From: Gillisella taibaishanensis
GTDB lineage: Bacteria > Pseudomonadota > Alphaproteobacteria > Rhizobiales > Rhizobiaceae
Assembly: GCF_001938985.1 (NCBI RefSeq)
Contig: NZ_MKIN01000021.1
Coordinates: 248,001 to 312,000 of the forward strand
DNA: 64,000 nucleotides
Direction of reading: 5' to 3'
Shown: positions 36,191 through 43,493 of the stretch, piece by piece
Position numbering within the stretch: the first letter of the stretch is position 1
Layout: the number at the start of each line of letters is the position of its first letter
Notes under the pieces: model-generated
Databases searched by the model: none
What the model was told of the DNA's origin: nothing
The model's input: the letters and a program-made list of their open reading frames with translations, nothing else
Translations under genes and position numbers: made by a program

Positions 36191-36374
36191 ACCCCTCCCC
36201 AACCCTCCCCACAAGGGGGAGGGAGTTAACCCGCCGCAACGTCCTCGTCTTGCTTTTTAGTTCGACGGCGTCAAGACTCTTCTCCCCCTTGTGGGGGAGA
36301 TGGCCGGCAGGCCAGAGGGGGTTTTCCGAAGTTACCAATGGCCCTCCCCCTTGTGGGGAGGGTCGGGGAGGGGT
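36191..36374. repeat. Composite RIME-like element with 33-bp inverted repeats
   Basis: The arms at 36191-36223 and 36342-36374 are reverse complements with a single mismatch; each contains its own palindrome CCCTCCCCACAAGGGGGAGGG. Between them is a second palindromic unit (CTCCCCCTTGTGGGGGAG then GGCCGGCAGGCCAGAGGGGG) of the type seen at 451-627. The element fills the gap between binding-protein and permease genes. It could fold into a very stable structure in RNA. Confidence 0.75.
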
Positions 36375-36428
36375 CATTCCCAACGCCCCTCCCCATCCCC
36401 CGATTGATCGAGCGTGAAGAGAATGCCG

Positions 36429-37481
36429 ATGAGTGATGTGCCTGATGGCATTGCCAGCCATGCCCAACCCTATCAAGAGCCCGAACCACAGGCGGCCCGG
36501 AAAGCGGGCGGCAACAGTCCGTGGCGGCGCGCATGGCGGCTGCTTGTCCGGGACAAATCAGCGATTGCTGCCGTCTTGGTGCTGCTTGTCATCATCGCGT
36601 CGAGCCTGGCGGCTCCGCTTTATGCCTCGTTTATCTCGGGTACCGATCCCTTCCGCTCCAACCTCAGCGGCAAGATGACCATCGATGGCCAGCGGGTGAA
36701 GATCATGCAGGCTTCTACCGAAGGCCTAGGTCTCGGCGTCACGCCTGTTGGCCCGACCTTTCGTGGCCCCTATTTTCTGGGCGCTGATAGCCAGGGCCGG
36801 GACGTGGCGGCACGGCTGCTCTATGGCGGTCGCAATTCGCTGCTGATTTCCGCCTCAGCTACCCTAATCTGTCTGGTGGTGGCCGCAATCGTCGGGATTT
36901 CGGCCGGCTTTTTCGGCGGCGCGACCGATATGGTGCTCTCGCGCATTCTCGATATTCTCTGGGCCTTTCCGGTCTATCTCCTGGCGATATCGCTATCGAT
37001 CGTGCTGATTTCGCAGGGCATCACCATCGGCCCTATCACCATTAATTCCAGCAGCTTGCTGCTGCCGATCGGCATTATCGGCATCATCTACGTGCCCTAT
37101 GTCGCGCGGCCTGTGCGCGGCCGGGTGCTGGCGCTGAAGAACAGCGAATTCGTGCTGGCCGCTATCGGCCTCGGCATTCCCAAATGGCGCATCCTTTTCA
37201 AGGACATCCTGCCGAATGTCTCGACAACGCTGATCGTCTTCATCCCGCTGATGATGGCGCTCAATATCATCACCGAATCCGCGCTGTCCTTTCTGTCCAT
37301 CGGCGTGCAGGCGCCGGATGCCAGCTGGGGTACGATCATTCAGGATGGCCAGGGCCTGCTCTATACCCGCCCGCTGGTGGCGCTGGCGCCCGGCATCGCC
37401 ATCGTGCTCAGCGTTCTCGCGCTCAATGTTCTCGGCGACAGCGTGCGTGACGCGCTCGACCCGCGCACCAAAGTGATTTGA
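36429..37481 (+). CDS. ABC transporter permease, DppC type
   Basis: The roughly 350-residue permease has a long cytoplasmic N-terminus and first span SAIAAVLVLLVIIASSLAAPL. A periplasmic insertion of about 60 residues precedes YFLGADSQGRDVAARLLYGGRNSLLIS. The loop is EFVLAAIGLGIPKWRILFKDILPNV. ATG 36429 is chosen for the GAAGAGA site 6 bases upstream; ATG 36423 and GTG 36414 are alternatives. Unusually it precedes DppB in gene order. Confidence 0.88.
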   Translation: MSDVPDGIASHAQPYQEPEPQAARKAGGNSPWRRAWRLLVRDKSAIAAVLVLLVIIASSLAAPLYASFISGTDPFRSNLSGKMTIDGQRVKIMQASTEGLGLGVTPVGPTFRGPYFLGADSQGRDVAARLLYGGRNSLLISASATLICLVVAAIVGISAGFFGGATDMVLSRILDILWAFPVYLLAISLSIVLISQGITIGPITINSSSLLLPIGIIGIIYVPYVARPVRGRVLALKNSEFVLAAIGLGIPKWRILFKDILPNVSTTLIVFIPLMMALNIITESALSFLSIGVQAPDASWGTIIQDGQGLLYTRPLVALAPGIAIVLSVLALNVLGDSVRDALDPRTKVI

Positions 37482-37492
37482 GGAGCCATCAG

Positions 37493-38464
37493 ATGGTCTA
37501 CGCCCTCATTCAACGGTTCGCCCAGATGATCTTCGTGCTGTTCGGCATCTCGGCGCTGGTCTTTTTGATTTTCTTCGCCACACCGGGTGCCGATCCCGCA
37601 GCCCGCATCGCCGGACGCAACGCCTCGCCAGAGACCGTGCAGGCGATCCGCAAGGAGTTCGGCTTCGACCGGCCCTTGCCGGTACAATACGGGATCATGA
37701 TGAAGCGGCTGTTCATCACCCAGGATCTAGCCTCCTTCGTCAACAGAGGCATGAAGGTCGTGCCGGAAGTGACGGCCGCAGCACCTGTCACCCTTTCGCT
37801 TGTCCTAGGGGCCTCCGTGCTCTGGGTGATCGGCGGCATCGCGGTCGGCGTCGTCGCCGCCCTTGCCCGCGACACAGCCCTCGACAGAGGCCTGATGGTG
37901 CTGGCGCTGATCGGTGTCTCCATGCCGGTCTACTGGCTGGGCGAAGTGATGAACCTGCTCTCCCAGAACAGGTTTCACGACACGATCTTCTTCTCCTGGG
38001 TGCCGGCACTGGGCTACAAGCCGTTCTTCACTGACCCGGTCGGCTGGTTCAAGACGCTGATCATCCCATGGATGACGCTCGCTGCTCTCTATATCGGCAT
38101 CTATGGCCGGGTGCTGCGCTCAAACCTGGTGGAAGCCTATCAGGAGGATTTCATCCGCACCGCCCGTGCCAAGGGGCTGAGCCCCTCGCGTGTCATGCTG
38201 CATCACGCGCTGCGCAACTCGCTCATTCCCTTCGTCACCATGTTCGGCCTTGATTTCGGGGCGCTGGTCGGCGGTTCGGCCCTGCTGACGGAAGTGGTGT
38301 TCGGACTGAACGGCGTCGGGCGGCTGACCTATCAGGCGCTGCTCAATCTCGATCTGCCGATGATCATGGGCACTGTCATCTACGCCTCCTTCTTCGTCGT
38401 CATCGCCAACGCCCTGGTCGATGTCGTATACGTGCTGATCGATCCACGCGTGAGGGGGAGCTGA
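37493..38464 (+). CDS. ABC transporter permease, DppB type
   Basis: The 323-residue permease starts MVYALIQRFAQMIFVLFGIS, preceded by AGGAG 7 bases upstream; a TTG at 37478 lies before that site. It has FATPGADPAARIAG and the EAA loop DFIRTARAKGLSPSRVMLHHALRNSL. It pairs with the DppC gene directly upstream. Confidence 0.92.
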   Translation: MVYALIQRFAQMIFVLFGISALVFLIFFATPGADPAARIAGRNASPETVQAIRKEFGFDRPLPVQYGIMMKRLFITQDLASFVNRGMKVVPEVTAAAPVTLSLVLGASVLWVIGGIAVGVVAALARDTALDRGLMVLALIGVSMPVYWLGEVMNLLSQNRFHDTIFFSWVPALGYKPFFTDPVGWFKTLIIPWMTLAALYIGIYGRVLRSNLVEAYQEDFIRTARAKGLSPSRVMLHHALRNSLIPFVTMFGLDFGALVGGSALLTEVVFGLNGVGRLTYQALLNLDLPMIMGTVIYASFFVVIANALVDVVYVLIDPRVRGS

Positions 38465-38466
38465 TC

Positions 38467-39492
38467 ATGACCCAGATAGACCAACCCCTGCTGCTCGACG
38501 TCAACGGCCTCAGCGTTTCCTTCGCCACCGACCGTGGCTATGTACGGGCCGTGCGCGACGTGTCGTTTTCGGTGCGTGAAGGCGAAATCCTGTCGATCGT
38601 CGGCGAATCCGGCTCCGGCAAGTCGGTGACGCTGCAGTCCTTGCTCGGCCTGCACGATCCGAAAACCACCCGCGTCGACGGTACGGTTGCCTTTCGTGGC
38701 CAGCGCATCCTCGAAATGTCGGCCCGGCAGATGCGCCGGCTGCGCGGCAAGGAAATCGGCCTGATTTCTCAAGACCCGATGACGGCGCTGAACCCGGTAA
38801 AAACGATCGGCTGGCAGATTGCCGAACAGATCCGCGCACACGAGCCTGTTTCAGCGCGCGCCGCGCGGCTGCGGGCCATAGAGCTCCTGGGCGAAGTCGG
38901 CCTCTCCAATCCCGGCGAGGCAGTGGACCGCTATCCGCATCAATTGTCCGGCGGCATGCGCCAGCGCGTCGTCATCGCCATGGCGCTGTCCTGCAGCCCG
39001 GCGCTATTGGTTGCGGACGAGCCGACCACGGCGCTTGATGTTACGGTGCAGGCGCAGGTGCTGGATTTGCTGATCCGGTTGCGCAAGGATTTTGGCTCGG
39101 CCATCATCCTCATCACCCATGACATGGGCGTGGTCGCCGAAGTCGCGGATCGGGTGGCGGTGATGTATGCGGGCCGCATCGTCGAGCGCGGCACCACAGA
39201 CCAGATCTTTTCCGCGCCCATGCATCCCTATAGCTGGGGCCTGATGGCGTCGATCCCGCCGCTGTCAGGGCCACGCCTCGACCGGCTGAAATCTATTCCC
39301 GGCATGCCACCGACACCCGACAGCTTGACGGAAGGCTGCGGCTTTGCCGCCCGCTGCGCCTTTGCGCGTGCGGCATGTGCCGAGCACCCGCCCCTGCGCC
39401 GCCAGGACGGCCAAGCTGCCCTTTGCGTGCTTGAGGACGGCGAGCGCGAAACGCTCCGCCAGGAAATTTTGCCGCTGGAGACCATGGCATGA
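38467..39492 (+). CDS. ABC transporter ATP-binding protein, DppD type
   Basis: The 341-residue ATPase has Walker A GESGSGKSV, signature LSGGMRQRVVIAMAL, Walker B LLVADEPTTALDVTVQ, and the Cys-rich C-terminus GCGFAARCAFARAACAEH. It is 2 bases after the DppB stop and overlaps DppF by ATGA. Confidence 0.93.
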   Translation: MTQIDQPLLLDVNGLSVSFATDRGYVRAVRDVSFSVREGEILSIVGESGSGKSVTLQSLLGLHDPKTTRVDGTVAFRGQRILEMSARQMRRLRGKEIGLISQDPMTALNPVKTIGWQIAEQIRAHEPVSARAARLRAIELLGEVGLSNPGEAVDRYPHQLSGGMRQRVVIAMALSCSPALLVADEPTTALDVTVQAQVLDLLIRLRKDFGSAIILITHDMGVVAEVADRVAVMYAGRIVERGTTDQIFSAPMHPYSWGLMASIPPLSGPRLDRLKSIPGMPPTPDSLTEGCGFAARCAFARAACAEHPPLRRQDGQAALCVLEDGERETLRQEILPLETMA

Positions 39493-40475
39493 GCGATAGA
39501 TCCACCACCGCCCCCCTGCTCTCCACCAAGGCGCTGACCAAGACCTTTACCGTCGGCAAGACCATGCGTCCCGGCTCCGGAAAGCTGCTGCGCGCCGTCG
39601 AGGAAATCAGTCTTGACGTCTATCCCCGCGAAACGCTTGGCCTGGTCGGCGAATCCGGTTCCGGCAAATCGACACTCGGCCGATGCCTGACGAGGCTTTA
39701 TGACGTCAGCGGCGGCGAATTGCATTTCGACGGCGAGGACATCACCAAAGCCAAGGGGCAGAGCCTAACCTCCGTGCGCCGGCGCATGCAGATGATCTTC
39801 CAGGACCCATCCGCCTCGCTCAATCCGCGTCGCCGGGTGCGCGACATGCTGGGCGAAGTCCTGCGCGTTCACAAGATCCGCGAAGGCAAGGCCGTCGAGG
39901 ATCGGCTGGCCGAACTGATGGATCTCGTCGGTCTGCGCCGCGACTACCTCGATCGCTATCCGCATGAGTTTTCCGGCGGTCAACGCCAGCGGATCGGCAT
40001 TGCCCGGGCGCTGGCCGTCGAGCCGAAAATGATCGTCGCCGACGAACCGGTCTCGGCGCTCGATGTATCCGTGCAGGCGCAGATCGTCAATCTGTTCAGC
40101 GACCTGCGCGACCGCCTCGACCTCACCTACGTCTTCATCGCCCATGATCTTGCCGTTGTGCGGCAGGTGTCGACGCGGGTGGCGGTGATGTATCTCGGTT
40201 CCATCGTGGAGATCGGCGAGACCGACGCGCTCTATGCCAAGCCAAGCCACCCCTATAGTCAGGCGCTATTGTCCGCCATTCCGCAGCCGCACAAGCGGGA
40301 TCGGCGCGAGCGCATCCTGCTGTCGGGCGAAATCCCGAGCCCACTCAATCCGCCGCAAGGCTGCAAATTCTCCACCCGCTGTCCTTATGCCAAGGACGTC
40401 TGCCGTTCCCTTCGACCGCCACTGATCCCGGTGTCGGGCGAGCGGAAAGTCGCCTGCCATTTCCCGCTGGATTGA
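39489..40475 (+). CDS. ABC transporter ATP-binding protein, DppF type
   Basis: The 328-residue ATPase has Walker A GESGSGKST, signature FSGGQRQRIGIARAL, Walker B MIVADEPVSALDVSVQ, and the C-terminal GCKFSTRCPYAKDVC. It completes the third Dpp importer and precedes the formamidase gene by 49 bases. Confidence 0.93.
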   Translation: MSDRSTTAPLLSTKALTKTFTVGKTMRPGSGKLLRAVEEISLDVYPRETLGLVGESGSGKSTLGRCLTRLYDVSGGELHFDGEDITKAKGQSLTSVRRRMQMIFQDPSASLNPRRRVRDMLGEVLRVHKIREGKAVEDRLAELMDLVGLRRDYLDRYPHEFSGGQRQRIGIARALAVEPKMIVADEPVSALDVSVQAQIVNLFSDLRDRLDLTYVFIAHDLAVVRQVSTRVAVMYLGSIVEIGETDALYAKPSHPYSQALLSAIPQPHKRDRRERILLSGEIPSPLNPPQGCKFSTRCPYAKDVCRSLRPPLIPVSGERKVACHFPLD

Positions 40476-40524
40476 GCCGAAAACCGGCTCCCATTTTTCG
40501 GTCCGATGCTTGAGGAGGACGCCC

Positions 40525-41469
40525 ATGTGCATTGCCTGCAACCATACCATCCACCGTGCCCAGCACCATCTGGGCTGGAATCGCGATTTCGAACCGGCGC
40601 TGGTCGCAAAGCCCGGCGAGACGATCCTGTTTGAATGCATGGATTCCTCAGGCGGCCAGATCGGCGCCGATGCAACGCTGGAGACGCTGGCCGCGCTGGA
40701 CTTCGCCCGGATCAATCCTGTCTCCGGCCCTGTCTACATAGAGGGCGCCATGCCGGGCGATGTCGTCAAGGTGACGCTGCGTAAGTTCCATCCGTCAGGC
40801 TTCGGCTGGACCGCGAATATTCCGGGTTTCGGCCTGCTGGCTGATCAGTTCAAGGACCCGGCACTGCATCTGTGGCATTACGACGCCCAGTCGCTGACCC
40901 CGGCGCTCTACGGCCCAGGCGGCAAGGTACCGCTGAAACCCTTTGCCGGAACGATTGGGCTGGCACCGGCCGAGCCCGGCCTGCATTCCATCGTGCCGCC
41001 GCGCCGGGTCGGCGGCAATCTCGATATCCGCGATCTGTCGGCCGGCGTGACGCTCTATCTTCCCGTCGAAGTCGAGGGTGGCCTGTTTTCCGTTGGCGAT
41101 ACCCATGCCGCCCAAGGCGATGGCGAGGTCTGCGGCACGGCCATCGAAAGCCGGATGGATGTGGAATTGACGCTGGATCTCGTCAAGGGCATGGCTCTGC
41201 AGAGCCCGCGCTTTACCGTCACCGAACCGGTGACCCGCCATCTCGACGGCGCCGGCTACGAGGTCACGACCGGTATCGGCCCAGATCTTATGACCGGTGC
41301 CCGTGAAGCGGTGATGCGCATGGTGGACCTTCTCGCCGCCGACCACGGGCTATCGCCAGTCGATGCCTACCTGCTATGCTCGGTCTGCGGCGATCTGCGC
41401 ATCAGCGAAATCGTTGACATGCCGAACTGGGTCGTCAGCTTTTATTTCCCGCGCATCGTGTTTGCCTGA
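40525..41469 (+). CDS. Acetamidase/formamidase (FmdA/AmdA family)
   Basis: The 314-residue enzyme belongs to the FmdA_AmdA family, unrelated to nitrilase-type AmiF. Signatures are the acidic/His-rich GDTHAAQGDGEVCGTAIES, which carries metal-site residues, PRRVGGNLDIRDLSAG, and HHLGWNRDFEPALVAKPGE at the N-terminus. It hydrolyses formamide or acetamide to ammonia and acid. ATG 40525 follows GAGGAGG. As last gene of the AmiC/AmiR-controlled operon it is the natural amidase counterpart of amiE in Pseudomonas, replaced here by a different family. Confidence 0.92.
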   Translation: MCIACNHTIHRAQHHLGWNRDFEPALVAKPGETILFECMDSSGGQIGADATLETLAALDFARINPVSGPVYIEGAMPGDVVKVTLRKFHPSGFGWTANIPGFGLLADQFKDPALHLWHYDAQSLTPALYGPGGKVPLKPFAGTIGLAPAEPGLHSIVPPRRVGGNLDIRDLSAGVTLYLPVEVEGGLFSVGDTHAAQGDGEVCGTAIESRMDVELTLDLVKGMALQSPRFTVTEPVTRHLDGAGYEVTTGIGPDLMTGAREAVMRMVDLLAADHGLSPVDAYLLCSVCGDLRISEIVDMPNWVVSFYFPRIVFA

Positions 41470-41481
41470 TGCTTCCACGGC

Positions 41482-41507
41482 GGGGCAAGAACAAGCGTTC
41501 TCGCCCC
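41482..41507. terminator. Bidirectional hairpin between convergent operons
   Basis: GGGGC-A-AGAAC, loop AAGC, GTTCT-C-GCCCC forms a 10-bp stem with one mismatch. It lies between the formamidase stop and the end of the acyl-CoA dehydrogenase-like gene. No T-run follows on either strand, so efficiency is uncertain. Confidence 0.5.
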
Positions 41508-41516
41508 AGGACCTTA

Positions 41517-42284
41517 TCACAGCGAGGTCAATAGCTTACCGCCTTGTTCTAAGCTGTCGCAGCTGCCGGCATATTCGTAAGGGAAGACCGAGAAGGCACG
41601 GTTTTCCTTATAGAGCATGTCGACCACTTCGATGAGGCGGGAGACATCCTCGGCTTCCGGCAGGAAGTCGGTCGGATAGATCCAGTGGAAAATTCGCTTC
41701 AGGCAATAGCCGAGCCAGCCCGAGCCATCCGGCAGGGAGGCGGGCATGCCACCGGCATTGGCAACGGCAAACTGGATGCAGCATGCGGCGGCATTCAGGT
41801 TGCAATAGCGATCGGTGAGCGCGTAGAAATTGGCGCTATTGGCGAAGGCGCGGCCCAACCGACCATTTTCCTCACGCCTCACAGCATCCAGCTTGACGAT
41901 TTCGTCCATGACGCGCTCGGCAAGCGCAAACTCCTGATCGCTGACCAGCGGTTTCAGCTTGGTCAGCGCGTCCGCAAGACCGGACAGCCCGATATCGTCG
42001 CCGTTGGCGGACAGGCCGAGCTTGCCCCAGAGCGGCGGGCCGACCGGGCGGCGGATGTCGTAGATCTCGTCCAGCATCTCGCGCCGCGCCGCATCGAAAG
42101 GCTCGTTACGTGCCTTCAGCGCCTTGGCCAATGCCAATTCCATCTGGTTGCCAACCACCCGCATGTTGACGAAGCTGTTGCCGTCAATCAGGCCGTTCAT
42201 GCCGAAATCCCGCAGCAATTTCTGGAACATGCCCTGGCCAAAGCCGGACCGCAGATAATAACGGGCGCCGATCAATGCCGCCAA
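41517..42284 (-). CDS. Acyl-CoA dehydrogenase-like protein, C-terminal helical fragment
   Basis: The 255-codon remainder after the TAA includes MFQKLLRDFGMNGLIDGNSFVNMRVVGNQ, which corresponds to the C-terminal region of the family where the substrate/FAD loop lies. A further extension of about 190 residues follows. The only near start is TTG 42284 without a convincing ribosome site, so independent translation is doubtful. Confidence 0.4.
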   Translation of the reverse strand: MAALIGARYYLRSGFGQGMFQKLLRDFGMNGLIDGNSFVNMRVVGNQMELALAKALKARNEPFDAARREMLDEIYDIRRPVGPPLWGKLGLSANGDDIGLSGLADALTKLKPLVSDQEFALAERVMDEIVKLDAVRREENGRLGRAFANSANFYALTDRYCNLNAAACCIQFAVANAGGMPASLPDGSGWLGYCLKRIFHWIYPTDFLPEAEDVSRLIEVVDMLYKENRAFSVFPYEYAGSCDSLEQGGKLLTSL

Positions 42285-42296
42285 GCTCTGAAGCGA

Positions 42297-43328
42297 TTAC
42301 TCCAGCCGCTTCGGCACAAGATATTTTACAATCGATGAGTAGAGGAAGAGCTGCCTTGGCAGGACCTGCAACAGCCGGGTCGAGGACGCTACAAGGATTT
42401 CCGAAATCATCAGGTCGGCATAGACATCGGCGATCTGACGGCGGCTGACGGGCAGTTCGATCAGCTTCTGCCCACCGGCAAGCTGGCGATTGGCGGCAAA
42501 ACCATAGGCCAGGCGCAGGCCGGTATCGACAGGACCGAGGCTCATGGCGGCAACGCCGAGGCGCAAGGTCTGCTGGGTCTTCAGCGCCACTTCCAGCCCG
42601 GCCCCTTCCCGGCCGAGCGCTTGGCTAACGGGCACCATCGCATCCTCGTAGCGCACGCCGCCCAGCGGCAGGCCGCGCACGCCGTAGAGCGGCTCATTCG
42701 GAGTGATCCGGTAATTCTTACGGTCGAGTTGGCTGCGGTCAACAATCAGCATCGTGTGGGAGGCAGGCGAGATGGTCTCGTCGGTGCGGGCATGAACCAG
42801 CATGGCCCCGGCGCGGTCAGCAAAGCCAATTGGCCATTTCTCACCATTGACCCGGTAAAAATCACCCTCGCGCTCGGCGCTGACCTGATTGGTCAAAAGA
42901 AAGCTGCCGTGGCGGCCCTCACTCAAGCCCCAGGACATCGAGCCGCCTGATACAACGAACTTGCCGTAATGACGGATCTGTTCCTCGTTGCCGCAAGCGA
43001 TAATCGCGAGGTAGCCGATAAAGGGCAGCACTGAGACAGCCGACAGCGTCAGGTCGCGGCGCGCCAGCGCCCGGTACATCTGGGCAGATTCCGGAAAGGA
43101 AAACATCATGCCGCCGATACCCTCGGGCACCAGCCAGCGGCTTACGCCCTCGCCGGCCAAGGCATCGTAGGGACCGACCGGAAAGCGCTCGGCCTCGTCA
43201 TCGACCATGATCTCGGTCACGGAGACCGGCGAACTCGGGTCCCAGGGATCGCCCAAAGCGAGGTCGAGCTGCCGCAAGGTCTGCATGACCTCGGCCGAGC
43301 CTTTTTTCTTGACGTCCGGAAACAGCAT
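42297..43328 (-). CDS. Acyl-CoA dehydrogenase-like protein, N-terminal and middle domains (truncated product)
   Basis: This 343-residue segment would be translated from ATG 43328, which has TTAGGAG 5 bases upstream. It carries the N-terminal helical domain and the middle beta domain, with the flavin/substrate region GGSMSWGLSEGRHGS, EGDFYRVNGEKWPIGFADRAGAM and the loop NEPLYGVRGLPLGGVRYEDAMVP. It stops just as the C-terminal helical domain begins, so FAD binding and the tetramer interface would be incomplete. Confidence 0.65.
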   Translation of the reverse strand: MLFPDVKKKGSAEVMQTLRQLDLALGDPWDPSSPVSVTEIMVDDEAERFPVGPYDALAGEGVSRWLVPEGIGGMMFSFPESAQMYRALARRDLTLSAVSVLPFIGYLAIIACGNEEQIRHYGKFVVSGGSMSWGLSEGRHGSFLLTNQVSAEREGDFYRVNGEKWPIGFADRAGAMLVHARTDETISPASHTMLIVDRSQLDRKNYRITPNEPLYGVRGLPLGGVRYEDAMVPVSQALGREGAGLEVALKTQQTLRLGVAAMSLGPVDTGLRLAYGFAANRQLAGGQKLIELPVSRRQIADVYADLMISEILVASSTRLLQVLPRQLFLYSSIVKYLVPKRLE

Positions 43329-43367
43329 AAGAACTCCTAATCAAAATTATCGCATAAAACCTTGGCA

Positions 43368-43452
43368 TGGCCCGAAAGGGCCATCTGAAAAGCATCTCAT
43401 GAAAGAGTGCCTGGCGGTGACGGACAGAGGAACCAACCCATCACCGCCAGGC
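43368..43452 (-). repeat. Two hairpins in the spacer between the acyl-CoA dehydrogenase-like genes
   Basis: TGGCCC-GAAA-GGGCCA (43368-43383) is a 6-bp stem with a tetraloop. GCCTGGCGGTGA (43409-43420) and TCACCGCCAGGC (43441-43452) form a perfect 12-bp stem with a 20-base loop. They occupy most of the 165-base spacer, the longest inside the operon. Neither is followed directly by a T-run on the coding strand. Confidence 0.6.
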
Positions 43453-43493
43453 GGACACGAGGCAGACAGATGCAAACGCATCGGGCCTTCGTA

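Larger units (their letters stand above)
41517..43328 (-). pseudogene. Acyl-CoA dehydrogenase-like gene interrupted by one in-frame TAA
   Basis: Two open segments in the same reading frame are separated by a single TAA at 42297-42299. Reading through gives ...KYLVPKRLE-stop-SLQSLAALIGARYYLRSG..., a continuous acyl-CoA dehydrogenase sequence of about 603 codons. That is close to the 562 of its intact neighbour. A GAA-to-TAA or GAG-to-TAA change is the simplest cause. There is no frameshift, deletion or repeat at the site. It is the last gene of the lipid-synthase operon. Sequencing error, recent decay or two-piece expression all remain possible. Confidence 0.8.

Noticed and set aside
34493..36214. 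573-codon minus-strand open frame
   Set aside because: Mirror of the binding-protein gene at 34466; composition typical of a shadow frame.
42297..42299. Stop codon considered as a recoded (selenocysteine) position
   Set aside because: The codon is TAA, not TGA, and no SECIS-like context was evident; a nonsense mutation is simpler.
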